Of a DNA stretch of 60,144 nt, positions 35,329-43,242 are shown piece after piece. The DNA is taken from positions 12,530 to 72,673 of the forward strand of contig JAPPLI010000184.1 of NCBI GenBank assembly GCA_028819495.1, read 5' to 3'. Both the position numbers and the translations under genes were made by a program. Under the pieces are notes generated by a model that did not search any database, was not told the DNA's origin, and saw only the letters and a program-made list of their open reading frames with translations. Every line of letters starts with the position of its first letter. Positions within the stretch are counted from its first letter, which is position 1. This DNA is from Gammaproteobacteria bacterium. GTDB lineage: Bacteria > Pseudomonadota > Gammaproteobacteria > Eutrophobiales > Eutrophobiaceae.

Positions 35329-36513
35329 TCAAGCAGGCGGGCGATGGATATGCTGCTTTTGTTTTAAATACAGCAGGCTCATGACCGTGATTAGACTCAA
35401 CAGGATCAGGACGATCCCGAGAATGCTCACAACAGAGAAATCATTATCCCGGACCATCATTCCCACCACACCCGGACCCAAACCCAGGCCGGCGGTTTGA
35501 ACAGCCCCCATCATGACAACCACACGGCCCTTGGGATCCAGTTCCGCCATGATTCCGGAGAAATAAGGTTGTGTCAGGTTCCAGGCAAACAGATAGCACA
35601 TTGTCGCCATGCCGAAACTAAGTGTATTGATATCGCCTGACAGCAGCACCAGGCCATAAATTGAAATCACCGCACTGATAATGATCGGCCAGGCCCGACC
35701 GAAGCGGATACTGACCAATGCCGCGATCAGGGCGCCGGCAATACCGCCGATGTTGGATAAGGCCAGACTGTTACCGATGGTTTGTCCCGGAAGGCCGGCA
35801 TCCGCAGCAATGCGTTCCATGAATGCCCAGGCTTCCCCCTGCGCCATGAAATAGAGAAAGACTGTCGCCAGACCCAGGCCCACCAGCACATAAGGCAATG
35901 ACTGCTCTTCCCTGGTTAAACTGCGATGTTCCTCACCGTGGGAGACGGGTAACCAGTGTATGAATATGAAGTTAATCGCAACGAGCAGACTGATGACTGC
36001 AAACACGTAAGCCTTTCCGCCGGAGGCAAGGAGTGCAGGTATGAAATACAGCATGCTCGCTGCAACACTTAAAATCACCACCAGGTAAATCCCGAACTGC
36101 CGGTCAGGATTTCGCGTCCCGCCGAAGATGGCAAAGGCCACGGAGACCGACATGCCCTCCCCTATGCCGGCAAGCAAGCGCGCAATCACCATGCTCTGAT
36201 AGGAATCTGCCTGGATCGATAAAAGGGTGCCTGCCAGTAAAATGGCTAATGCTGCAACAGCCACTACACGCCAGTTACATTTGTGGATCACGAATGCCGT
36301 GATGCCCATGGCTACCGCCATAGTGATGATATCTGCAGACATGACCAGGCCGACCTGGGCCGGACCCAGTTGCAGGCTGTCCGCGATCACACCGACAATC
36401 CCTGGCAGTATGACAATGGTCAAAGCGCCAATGCTGCCGAGGTAATTTGCTGCGACTAATGGGCGAATGCTGTTTAAATCAATAGCTGGCGCTGTGGGTG
36501 TTTTAGTCGTCAC
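35329..36513 (-). CDS. Major facilitator superfamily transporter
   Basis: This 394-residue protein has twelve predicted membrane segments and weak MFS signatures, including ARLLAGIGEGMSVSVAFAIF after TM4. It starts at GTG 36513, overlapping the previous gene's stop by four bases (GTGA). It is the last gene of the long minus-strand catabolic cluster, so it probably imports a hydrolysis product or exports a by-product. Substrate is unknown. Confidence 0.85.
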   Translation of the reverse strand: MTTKTPTAPAIDLNSIRPLVAANYLGSIGALTIVILPGIVGVIADSLQLGPAQVGLVMSADIITMAVAMGITAFVIHKCNWRVVAVAALAILLAGTLLSIQADSYQSMVIARLLAGIGEGMSVSVAFAIFGGTRNPDRQFGIYLVVILSVAASMLYFIPALLASGGKAYVFAVISLLVAINFIFIHWLPVSHGEEHRSLTREEQSLPYVLVGLGLATVFLYFMAQGEAWAFMERIAADAGLPGQTIGNSLALSNIGGIAGALIAALVSIRFGRAWPIIISAVISIYGLVLLSGDINTLSFGMATMCYLFAWNLTQPYFSGIMAELDPKGRVVVMMGAVQTAGLGLGPGVVGMMVRDNDFSVVSILGIVLILLSLITVMSLLYLKQKQHIHRPPA

Positions 36514-36830
36514 TCCTTGTTCACCACAACATCACCGACCCGGTTGTCTACAAGAACCGGGATATCGAGATAGGTGAGCGTCGGGTCTACACCGAAGACT
36601 TCACGGAAGTGTTCAACAAAGGCAGGTGAAAAGAATTCCTCGGCCTGTTCCCGGGATTCCCAGAGATAGACGGAGTGGCCGTCACCTGTCGTCTCGTCGT
36701 AACAAAACTGTTTACTCATCAAACCTGGGAGTCCCTTGAAAATACTATTGGCAGCCCCGACGAAGTTTTCCGTAATCGCCTGGCGTGGTGGTTTACCGGG
36801 GAGGTTGTAGGTAATCAGAACTGTTATCAT
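36510..36830 (-). CDS. Dimeric alpha/beta-barrel protein (YdhR/monooxygenase-like)
   Basis: This 106-residue protein has the ferredoxin-like ABM pattern: MITVLITYNLPGKPPRQAIT, GLPGLMSKQFCYDETTGDGH and SVYLWESREQAEEFFSPAF. It resembles YdhR-type small proteins thought to be monooxygenases or stress barrels. The next gene (MFS) overlaps its stop by four bases, so the two are made together. A role in oxidising or binding an intermediate of the cluster is only an inference. Confidence 0.7.
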   Translation of the reverse strand: MITVLITYNLPGKPPRQAITENFVGAANSIFKGLPGLMSKQFCYDETTGDGHSVYLWESREQAEEFFSPAFVEHFREVFGVDPTLTYLDIPVLVDNRVGDVVVNKE

Positions 36831-36854
36831 GACTCATCTCCGTTTTACTGTTAT

Positions 36855-38117
36855 CTATTTATCTCTTTCAAAAACCACCCTCCCATTTTGCACCACCAGG
36901 ACCGGTTTGACCAGCGCTTCCAGGCTTTCAAGAGGATCTGAAGCGAGCAGTATCACATCCCCCCATTTCCCTGCTTCAATGCTGCCGGCCTCCCCGTCCA
37001 GCCCCATCGTTTCAGCGCCGATCAGGGTGGCTCCCTGGATGATTTCCATGTGTGTGAGGCCGCCTAATGTGAAGCCCTCCAGTTCCTGCAAATAGATCTT
37101 GTCAATGGTCGGAAGGTCTTTTGCGTTGGAATCCGTGCCGACGGCAAACTTCACCCCCAGCTCGTGCATTCTCCTGAACCTCTCAACCATGCCTTCATAG
37201 GTGTGACCCAGGTGTTTCTCCAGGTAGTCCGCGGAATAAGTGTATTGCCCGTCCAGTTCACGCAGGTGGTAGCCGATGGTCGGGACCAGGTTGATATTTT
37301 TCTCCACCATGTCCCGGTATACGTCATCATCACCGAACGGATACAGGTGCTCCATACTGTCGACACCGGCATCAACGGCTATACGTCCGGAAGTATGATA
37401 CGGGTCCTGGGCGCCGCCCAGGTGCGCGGTGAGGCGTAATTTCCACAAATGCGCCTCCTCTACCGCGGCGCTGAGTTCCTCCAGCGTATACGGCGTGGTC
37501 GTCTTGATCAGGTCGGCGCCCAGTTTCGCCGCCTCACGCACGCGTTTGCGGAATTCCCAGGGGCCGTCCGCCTCCACGGCCCATATCGGTGGTATCAATG
37601 GCTGGAATTCCGTTGCATGGCCGCCCGTTGTGGTAATCAATGGACCCGATACATAGATCCTGGCGCCCCCGATCAGACCGCCCCGTTGCGCCCGCTTCAG
37701 TGAATAACCGACGTGATAACGGGATGCCACGTCCCGTACCACCGTGACGCCGATTTCCTGGTAGCGTTCCAGGAATCGTTCGGAACGCAGGGCGTTGATC
37801 ACATCGTCTTCCAGGTCCCGGGCGCCTGCCAGTTTGAACGTGATGTGCGCATGCAGGTCGAACAAGCCGGGCAGGACCCATTTCCCCTCGGCATTGATTT
37901 CCCTGGCATCAGCCGACAGGTTATCAGGCCTGCCCAGGCTGATGATATTGCCTTCATTGATGAATATACCGGGATTGGGTCTCGGCTCGGCGCCGGTGCC
38001 GTCAATCAGGGTGCCTCCGGTTATCCAATAAGGAGTTGCTACCGCCTGGCAGCAAAACAGCAGTACTGCCGCATTACCGGCTATCAGTAGCAACTTTTGC
38101 AGGTATCGGTATAACAT
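36855..38117 (-). CDS. Exported metal-dependent amidohydrolase (imidazolonepropionase-like)
   Basis: This 420-residue protein has a signal peptide (LLLIAGNAAVLLFCCQAVA) and AGAGAGG-type ribosome site about eight bases before the ATG. Metal-site marks of the amidohydrolase superfamily are complete: GLFDLHAHITF (HxH), ADLIKTTTPY (carboxylated Lys), LRLTAHLGG (His), DSMEHLYPF (His) and AVGTDSNAKD (Asp). Relatives hydrolyse peptides with a proline-type bond or cyclic amides. It lies just after the REP-like palindrome and in front of the dimeric-barrel gene. Confidence 0.88.
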   Translation of the reverse strand: MLYRYLQKLLLIAGNAAVLLFCCQAVATPYWITGGTLIDGTGAEPRPNPGIFINEGNIISLGRPDNLSADAREINAEGKWVLPGLFDLHAHITFKLAGARDLEDDVINALRSERFLERYQEIGVTVVRDVASRYHVGYSLKRAQRGGLIGGARIYVSGPLITTTGGHATEFQPLIPPIWAVEADGPWEFRKRVREAAKLGADLIKTTTPYTLEELSAAVEEAHLWKLRLTAHLGGAQDPYHTSGRIAVDAGVDSMEHLYPFGDDDVYRDMVEKNINLVPTIGYHLRELDGQYTYSADYLEKHLGHTYEGMVERFRRMHELGVKFAVGTDSNAKDLPTIDKIYLQELEGFTLGGLTHMEIIQGATLIGAETMGLDGEAGSIEAGKWGDVILLASDPLESLEALVKPVLVVQNGRVVFERDK

Positions 38118-38210
38118 TGTCTGAACCTCTCTTTTCAGTTACCGGTTTTTATTTTTTGGCTATCAGCGCCTTACGACTGATAAACCACTACTGAAAACTA
38201 ATTGCCCACC

Positions 38211-38234
38211 GGGGACAGATTTAAATCTATCCCC
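38211..38234. repeat. 24-base near-perfect palindrome, REP-like
   Basis: GGGGACAGATTT (38211-38222) is mirrored by AAATCTATCCCC (38223-38234) with one mismatch. It lies in the gap between two amidohydrolase genes on the same strand, followed by a doubled CCCCAAGCG motif. The arm is a relative of the element at 367-433 and of RAYT-associated repeats known from Gammaproteobacteria (recalled, not tested). Confidence 0.75.
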
Positions 38235-38250
38235 AAGCGCCCCCAAGCGC

Positions 38251-39936
38251 CTAATCAAATGAGCCGTATATAACCTTGCCCGCCAGCACTGTCGCCTCAA
38301 CTTCTATGTCCTTGATGGTTTCGGCCGGGACCGTGAGGATATCGTCCGAGAGCACCACAAAGTCCGCATACTTGCCTGGTTCGATGGACCCTTTGACGTC
38401 TTCCTCGAAACTGGTATAAGCAGAATCCAGGGTGATTCCGCGAATAGCCTCCTCTCGGGTCAGTCCCTGGTCCGGACCGAGCTTCCCGCCCCACCCTGTT
38501 CCCCTGGTGACGGCGATGTAAATCTGCATTAACGGTCTCGAACGGGAGGAAACGGGTTTATCGGCGCCAAGTGAAAGTTTTATGCCGTTGTCTATCCAGT
38601 CCCTGAGCCGGTAGGATTTGTGAGCCAGTTCTTCACCCCAGTACTCTATGAATTTATCGCCTATGATATAGAGATGCCTGGGTTGGGGAAGCACGAGTAA
38701 ACCGAGCTTTTTGACCCGCTCGTAGTGATCCGGCTGTAACAGGATGCCGTGGTCAACTATCCAGCGCCGGTCAAGGATGTTGATGCGCTCATTGACATAC
38801 TCATAGGCATCCAGCAGTTGATCGATGGAGGCGCCGCCGACGGCATGGGGACCCGGGCGCCAGCCGTGCCGGGCGGCCGCCAGCACAAACTCGTTCAGTT
38901 GATCCTGTTCAACAAGCCGCAGCCCGTAGTAACCGGGGCGGCCTACGTATTCCGTGCGGATCTGGGCTGATTCCTCGGCCCCGTCCAGCATCATTTCCGC
39001 CAGGCCGTCAGTCCTGAACATGCCGTCTCCCCATTTCTCTTCCGGGTCGCCCAGGGTTTCGAACATGGCATCCATCTCATCCGCCGGGGTATTGGGATCG
39101 ACGTCGTAACACCAGTCGATCCTTATGGTCATTTCCCCGTCTTCATACAGTTCGTGCAGCATATCGACAAGCTCCCTGCTACCGCCGGGTTCCCTCAGGC
39201 TCGTCATGCCCCAGCTGTTTACCCGTCTGATTGCCTGCCGGATGCCATCCTTCTGCACTTCCCTGCCTGGTGTCTGAAAATGATCCAGGAACGGGTACAT
39301 GGCGTTGCGCACAAGAAATCCTGTCGGTTCACCGTTATCATCCTTCCATATTTCACCACCAGGCGGATTCTCGCTATCCCTGTCAAAGCCCACCCGCTCC
39401 AGGGCCATACTGTTGGCAATGACATAATGGCCGCCTTTCAATGTTACCGGGTTGTCGGGAGAGACCTCGTCGAGGTCATATCGATTCGGCAGTCGCCCAT
39501 CCTCCAGCATGAACTGCCACCAACCGCCCTCGCTGAAAATCCATTCTCCTTTTTCCGTGACCGCAACACGTTCTGCAACCGCCTGTTTGATATCGTCGAT
39601 CGAAGTTATTTCGGTCAGGTCTATCATCGTAGGCAGGTTGATCCCCATGGTCGTCATATGGCTATGGGTATCGTTGAACCCGGGAAGCACCGTCCGGCCG
39701 CCCAGGTCCACCAGCAGCGTGCCGTCGCCTGCACTCTCCAGGACGGAGCTTTCAGTCCCTACCCGCAGGAACTTCCCGTCCTTTACCGCAGCGGCTTCGG
39801 CAATGGAGAAGTCCTTGTCAACGGTGACGATCTTCGCGTTATGGATAACCAGGTCTGCATCCTGCCGGGCACACCCGCTGCAGATAAAGGCGAAGAGGAC
39901 TAAAACCAGCAGAGGAATGTTGTAGATATGTTTCAT
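38251..39936 (-). CDS. YtcJ-like amidohydrolase, predicted lipoprotein
   Basis: The ATG at 39936, with AGGAGA upstream, gives 561 residues starting with a lipoprotein signal (LLVLVLFAFICSGC). The upstream extension was rejected because it lacks a signal and a ribosome site. The fold is an amidohydrolase of the YtcJ/N-substituted-formamide-deformylase type: DLVIHNAKIVTVDKDFSIAE, GFNDTHSHMTTMG, a long insertion, then LSLGADKPVSSRSRPL and the PGKYADFVVLSDD end. It may act on amides or formamides at the outer or inner membrane surface. It is 63 bases after the FAD oxidoreductase gene. Confidence 0.87.
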   Translation of the reverse strand: MKHIYNIPLLVLVLFAFICSGCARQDADLVIHNAKIVTVDKDFSIAEAAAVKDGKFLRVGTESSVLESAGDGTLLVDLGGRTVLPGFNDTHSHMTTMGINLPTMIDLTEITSIDDIKQAVAERVAVTEKGEWIFSEGGWWQFMLEDGRLPNRYDLDEVSPDNPVTLKGGHYVIANSMALERVGFDRDSENPPGGEIWKDDNGEPTGFLVRNAMYPFLDHFQTPGREVQKDGIRQAIRRVNSWGMTSLREPGGSRELVDMLHELYEDGEMTIRIDWCYDVDPNTPADEMDAMFETLGDPEEKWGDGMFRTDGLAEMMLDGAEESAQIRTEYVGRPGYYGLRLVEQDQLNEFVLAAARHGWRPGPHAVGGASIDQLLDAYEYVNERINILDRRWIVDHGILLQPDHYERVKKLGLLVLPQPRHLYIIGDKFIEYWGEELAHKSYRLRDWIDNGIKLSLGADKPVSSRSRPLMQIYIAVTRGTGWGGKLGPDQGLTREEAIRGITLDSAYTSFEEDVKGSIEPGKYADFVVLSDDILTVPAETIKDIEVEATVLAGKVIYGSFD

Positions 39937-39999
39937 GGTATTCTCCTGACGATGAGTTACGCCTGAAAATTGTTCCTTCTTTTTGTAAGACCGCATATG

Positions 40000-41316
40000 T
40001 TATGTGTACCGGTGAAGTCCGGTGAATTTATGCATCATCCGGGATCGAAGCCTGGCGCTATTGACAAGTATAGCGGGTAAGTAAGACATCAAACCGTGAT
40101 AACGAACAGGATCCGGCTTTTCAATCGATAAATTCAGGTTTTCAGTGTGTCCCTGTTTGATAAAACCTGCTACTTCTCGTCCAAGTATCGTGTTAATCGC
40201 CAGGCCCCTGCCGTTGCACGCCTGAACGGCTAACAGTCCCTGTGAGAGACCGGTGACCCTGGGCAGGACAGAACGGCCAATCCACGGCGTACCCTCCCAC
40301 AGATAGCGGATACGGGCCGTTTCAAGCAGGGGTGAAAAGTTCCTCAACCGTTCCTCGACGAAACGGATAATGCGGCTTTTGTCATTGTTAAACAGGAACG
40401 CCGGACAGGCAGTGATTAACCGGCCATCCCGGTCGTAACGCAGCGAGAAAATATTCGGACTGACATCGGTCATCGCATGGTTCTCAGGCAGGATAACCTC
40501 CCTGATTTTCATGTCCAGCGGTTCGGTTGCCATTTGAAATACCCTGAAAGGCAAAACGGTGCGGGCAAGACCGGCAGACAGGTTGCAGTTACCGCCACCC
40601 GCGCACAGTACGACTTTACTCGCGTTAACCGTGTAATTATCCGATTCGAGTCGCCATCCCGTGCCGCTTTTATGTAAATTCATCACCGGGCTGTCTATAT
40701 ATACCCGGGCGCCCTGCCCCGCCGCCGCACGCGCCAGTTCCCGTACATAGGCAAGCGGGTTGATGGCGCCGCCTGCCGGGTCCAGCAGCGCCCCCTGGTA
40801 GGTATCCAGTCCCGTGAGGCGGTTGATCGCATCCTTATCGACGCTTTGCACCCCGTATCCGAACGAACGCCATTCTGAAGCCGTTTTATTGACCCGTTCG
40901 ACCTCCTGTACGGTCCTGGCAGGAGCCAGGAAGCCCGTTTGCTGGGGTGCGCAATCAAGAACCAGCTTTTGTGCCAGGGAAAATACATACTTCCCGGACT
41001 CGCCAACCATGTCCACAAGTCGCCTGCCCTTTTTATCGCCATACCTTTCCAGGATCTCATAAGGGCTGTGGCGCACCGGCAGGGATGCTATGACGCCGGC
41101 GCTTTTACCTGCGGCATCGCTGCCTGGTGTTGCCGCTTCGAGCACGACCGGGGCCATGCCTGCTTCTGCTAAATGATAAGCCAGCGAAATCCCGGCAACT
41201 CCTCCGCCTACGATGGCGATTTCCGCATCGTGAACTCCCGTTAATTTTGCAAGGCCTGCCGCAGCCGGTGTGACGTTGCTCCAGAGCGTATTCTCTTCAA
41301 CCTCAACCGCGCACAT
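40000..41316 (-). CDS. FAD-dependent D-amino-acid/glycine oxidase-type oxidoreductase
   Basis: This 438-residue protein opens with a dinucleotide-binding fold near residues 32-55 (AEIAIVGGGVAGISLAYHLA) and VVLEAATPG, the DAO family layout. Later marks are VVLCAGGGNCNLS and the near-C-terminal GLLAVQACNGRGLAINTILG. Such enzymes oxidise secondary or primary amines of amino acids, producing imine and hydrogen peroxide. No export signal is present, so it is cytoplasmic. It stands 12 bases after the DUF3830 gene and before the YtcJ gene, consistent with oxidising an amine released by the amidohydrolases. Confidence 0.88.
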   Translation of the reverse strand: MCAVEVEENTLWSNVTPAAAGLAKLTGVHDAEIAIVGGGVAGISLAYHLAEAGMAPVVLEAATPGSDAAGKSAGVIASLPVRHSPYEILERYGDKKGRRLVDMVGESGKYVFSLAQKLVLDCAPQQTGFLAPARTVQEVERVNKTASEWRSFGYGVQSVDKDAINRLTGLDTYQGALLDPAGGAINPLAYVRELARAAAGQGARVYIDSPVMNLHKSGTGWRLESDNYTVNASKVVLCAGGGNCNLSAGLARTVLPFRVFQMATEPLDMKIREVILPENHAMTDVSPNIFSLRYDRDGRLITACPAFLFNNDKSRIIRFVEERLRNFSPLLETARIRYLWEGTPWIGRSVLPRVTGLSQGLLAVQACNGRGLAINTILGREVAGFIKQGHTENLNLSIEKPDPVRYHGLMSYLPAILVNSARLRSRMMHKFTGLHRYT

Positions 41317-41328
41317 GGCCGTTTATGC

Positions 41329-41814
41329 TCAATCAAGAGGCTCAATGGACAGCCTGCAGGCGCCGTTTTTGCGGATTTCACCGATGCAGGATTGCGCATG
41401 GGCAAGGTCTTCCGGGACAATCTCACCACAGATATTTGCCATCAACCAGCCAAACGGGAAAAGCAGGCGCCCGCCATCCCCGTAAAATATACCCAGGTCA
41501 AAAAACGCGCCCGGAGGCAATCCTTTTATGCTACCGGAACTGGCATAAGCCAGGACAACTTCCCCTGCCTGGGGAAATGAACTGGCATTTTCCAATGGCA
41601 TGTCCGTTTGCGAGAGTTCCTCAGGCAATACCGAGGCGGGTAACGGGCAGGAAAGTTCCGGGCCTGTCCACATGGCATGGATGGCGTCGTATGTGGGACG
41701 GATTTGCGCCAGCCGCCATAAAAACCCGGCTGATTGCGGCGCCTTGTCATCCAGGAGAACACACCTGGCCGACAGACCGGACCGTGGTTCGGTAAACCTG
41801 ACGTGTCGCTTCAC
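41329..41814 (-). CDS. DUF3830 (cyclophilin-like fold) protein
   Basis: This 161-residue protein begins at GTG 41814, four bases inside the preceding amidohydrolase (GTGA overlap). The pattern VRFTEPRSGLSARCVLLDDK, APQSAGFLWRLAQI, GEVVLAYASSGSIKG and FFDLGIFYGDGGRLLFPFG matches DUF3830, whose known structures have a cyclophilin-like barrel. Function in this family is not established; it often sits beside DAO-type oxidases and amidohydrolases. Here it is tightly coupled to both, which suggests a pathway enzyme or chaperone-like partner. Confidence 0.8.
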   Translation of the reverse strand: MKRHVRFTEPRSGLSARCVLLDDKAPQSAGFLWRLAQIRPTYDAIHAMWTGPELSCPLPASVLPEELSQTDMPLENASSFPQAGEVVLAYASSGSIKGLPPGAFFDLGIFYGDGGRLLFPFGWLMANICGEIVPEDLAHAQSCIGEIRKNGACRLSIEPLD

Positions 41815-43175
41815 TCGGTAAAATCGCGTATCACCCTGCCGTCCGCAACGACCAGCTTTACATCCTGAAGATTTTGTATGTCCTCCAGGGGGTTGCTGCC
41901 GACTACGAGGATGTCCGCAAGCTTGCCTGCCTCCAGGGTGCCTAGTTTGTCTTCCATCCTCAGTATCTCCGCACCGACACGGGTCGCAGAAGCGAATACG
42001 TCCTCATCAGACAGGCCCGCATCTTTCAACAGGCCGAGTTCCACATAATAATCCTGGGGGTAGCGCACGTCGTTTTCAAACGGGATATCAGAGCCTACCC
42101 CGATGCGGATTCCAGACTTGTGCGCGAGTCCGACCATCTCAAGATGTTGTGCATGAACGACGGGATAACGGCGAGCAAAGGTGAAGAAAAAACCGCCGGA
42201 GGGTATTCCCGCAGAGGGATAGCCCGTTTTCTCCACGTTGTAGAATGCGGTCAATGTCGGCACAAAGTCCGTCTTGTTGCGGGCCATGACTGCGATGATA
42301 TGCTCGTCCATATTTAGAGGATGCTCGATCGAATCGACACCTGCTTCGGACGCCCACTCGGTATATTTGCCGAATGAGTCAACGGTAACAGGGATCCCCT
42401 GCATGTGGGCTTCATCCACTGCAGCGGTAACTTCTTCCCGGGTGTACGGCGAGGTCAGTTTTATCCAGTCCGCTTGTTTGCGAAGCTGTTCCCGCACCGC
42501 CAGCCTCCAGTCCCAGGGACCGTTAGCGACACGCACCCTGCTGGAACCCGCCAGGCTTTTCGGCTTGCCTGTAGCGGTTGACGTGATCTCATCCGCGTGC
42601 CCGCCTCTTGCCGCAATGAGATTACCGCTCCATAACACGCGCGGCCCATCGACCATGCGCCGTTCGACAGCCTCCTTGAGACGCAGGGCAACGTCATTGG
42701 ACGTACCCACGTCACGGACCGTGGTAACTCCCGCGTCAGCCAACTGTCCCAGCAACAGCACCCCGCGAATCGCCGAGGCCGCATCCGAGTCGCGGTAGCG
42801 TGTGAAATTGCCGCGCTGCTGGGTGAAATGGACATGCAGGTCAATCAGTCCGGGCACGATATACAAACCCGACGTGTCGATAACCTGCCCTTCTTCCGTC
42901 GAAACCTCTGACCCGGCCGCAGTGCCGGCATACATTATCCGGTCCCCGCGCAGCGCCACCAATGCATCGGTTATGGGGGCAGCGCCGGTGCCGTCAATCA
43001 GGGTCCCCCCCTGTAATACGAGTAATGGATCTGCAGAGTAATCATGGGGTGGGACAGGCACCCTCCTGGTATCGTCCGTAGTGGTAAAAGTGGTTGTCTC
43101 TGCCGCTCCGATACCGGGAGCAGATAACATGAAAAAGCATACGAATATTGAAAAAATATTTCTCATGGCGCTCAT
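41811..43175 (-). CDS. Exported amidohydrolase with an altered metal site
   Basis: This 454-residue protein has a signal peptide (IFSIFVCFFMLSAPGIGAAE). An alternative start at 43166 has better ribosome-site spacing. The metal-binding marks GLIDLHVHFTQ (HxH), WIKLTSPYT (Lys), SIEHPLNMD (His) and GVGSDIPFEN (Asp) are present. The strand that normally carries a His (AHAxG in relatives, TAHLGG in the gene at 36855) reads VTVDSFG, so an Asp replaces the metal-binding His. This may change the metal or chemistry. It follows the TonB receptor by 67 bases and overlaps the DUF3830 gene. Confidence 0.87.
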   Translation of the reverse strand: MSAMRNIFSIFVCFFMLSAPGIGAAETTTFTTTDDTRRVPVPPHDYSADPLLVLQGGTLIDGTGAAPITDALVALRGDRIMYAGTAAGSEVSTEEGQVIDTSGLYIVPGLIDLHVHFTQQRGNFTRYRDSDAASAIRGVLLLGQLADAGVTTVRDVGTSNDVALRLKEAVERRMVDGPRVLWSGNLIAARGGHADEITSTATGKPKSLAGSSRVRVANGPWDWRLAVREQLRKQADWIKLTSPYTREEVTAAVDEAHMQGIPVTVDSFGKYTEWASEAGVDSIEHPLNMDEHIIAVMARNKTDFVPTLTAFYNVEKTGYPSAGIPSGGFFFTFARRYPVVHAQHLEMVGLAHKSGIRIGVGSDIPFENDVRYPQDYYVELGLLKDAGLSDEDVFASATRVGAEILRMEDKLGTLEAGKLADILVVGSNPLEDIQNLQDVKLVVADGRVIRDFTE

Positions 43176-43242
43176 TCCCTCGTGAAGATTCCGAAATGTA
43201 AAAGTCGCACACCCTGCCTGAACAGGATGCGCGACATATCGA

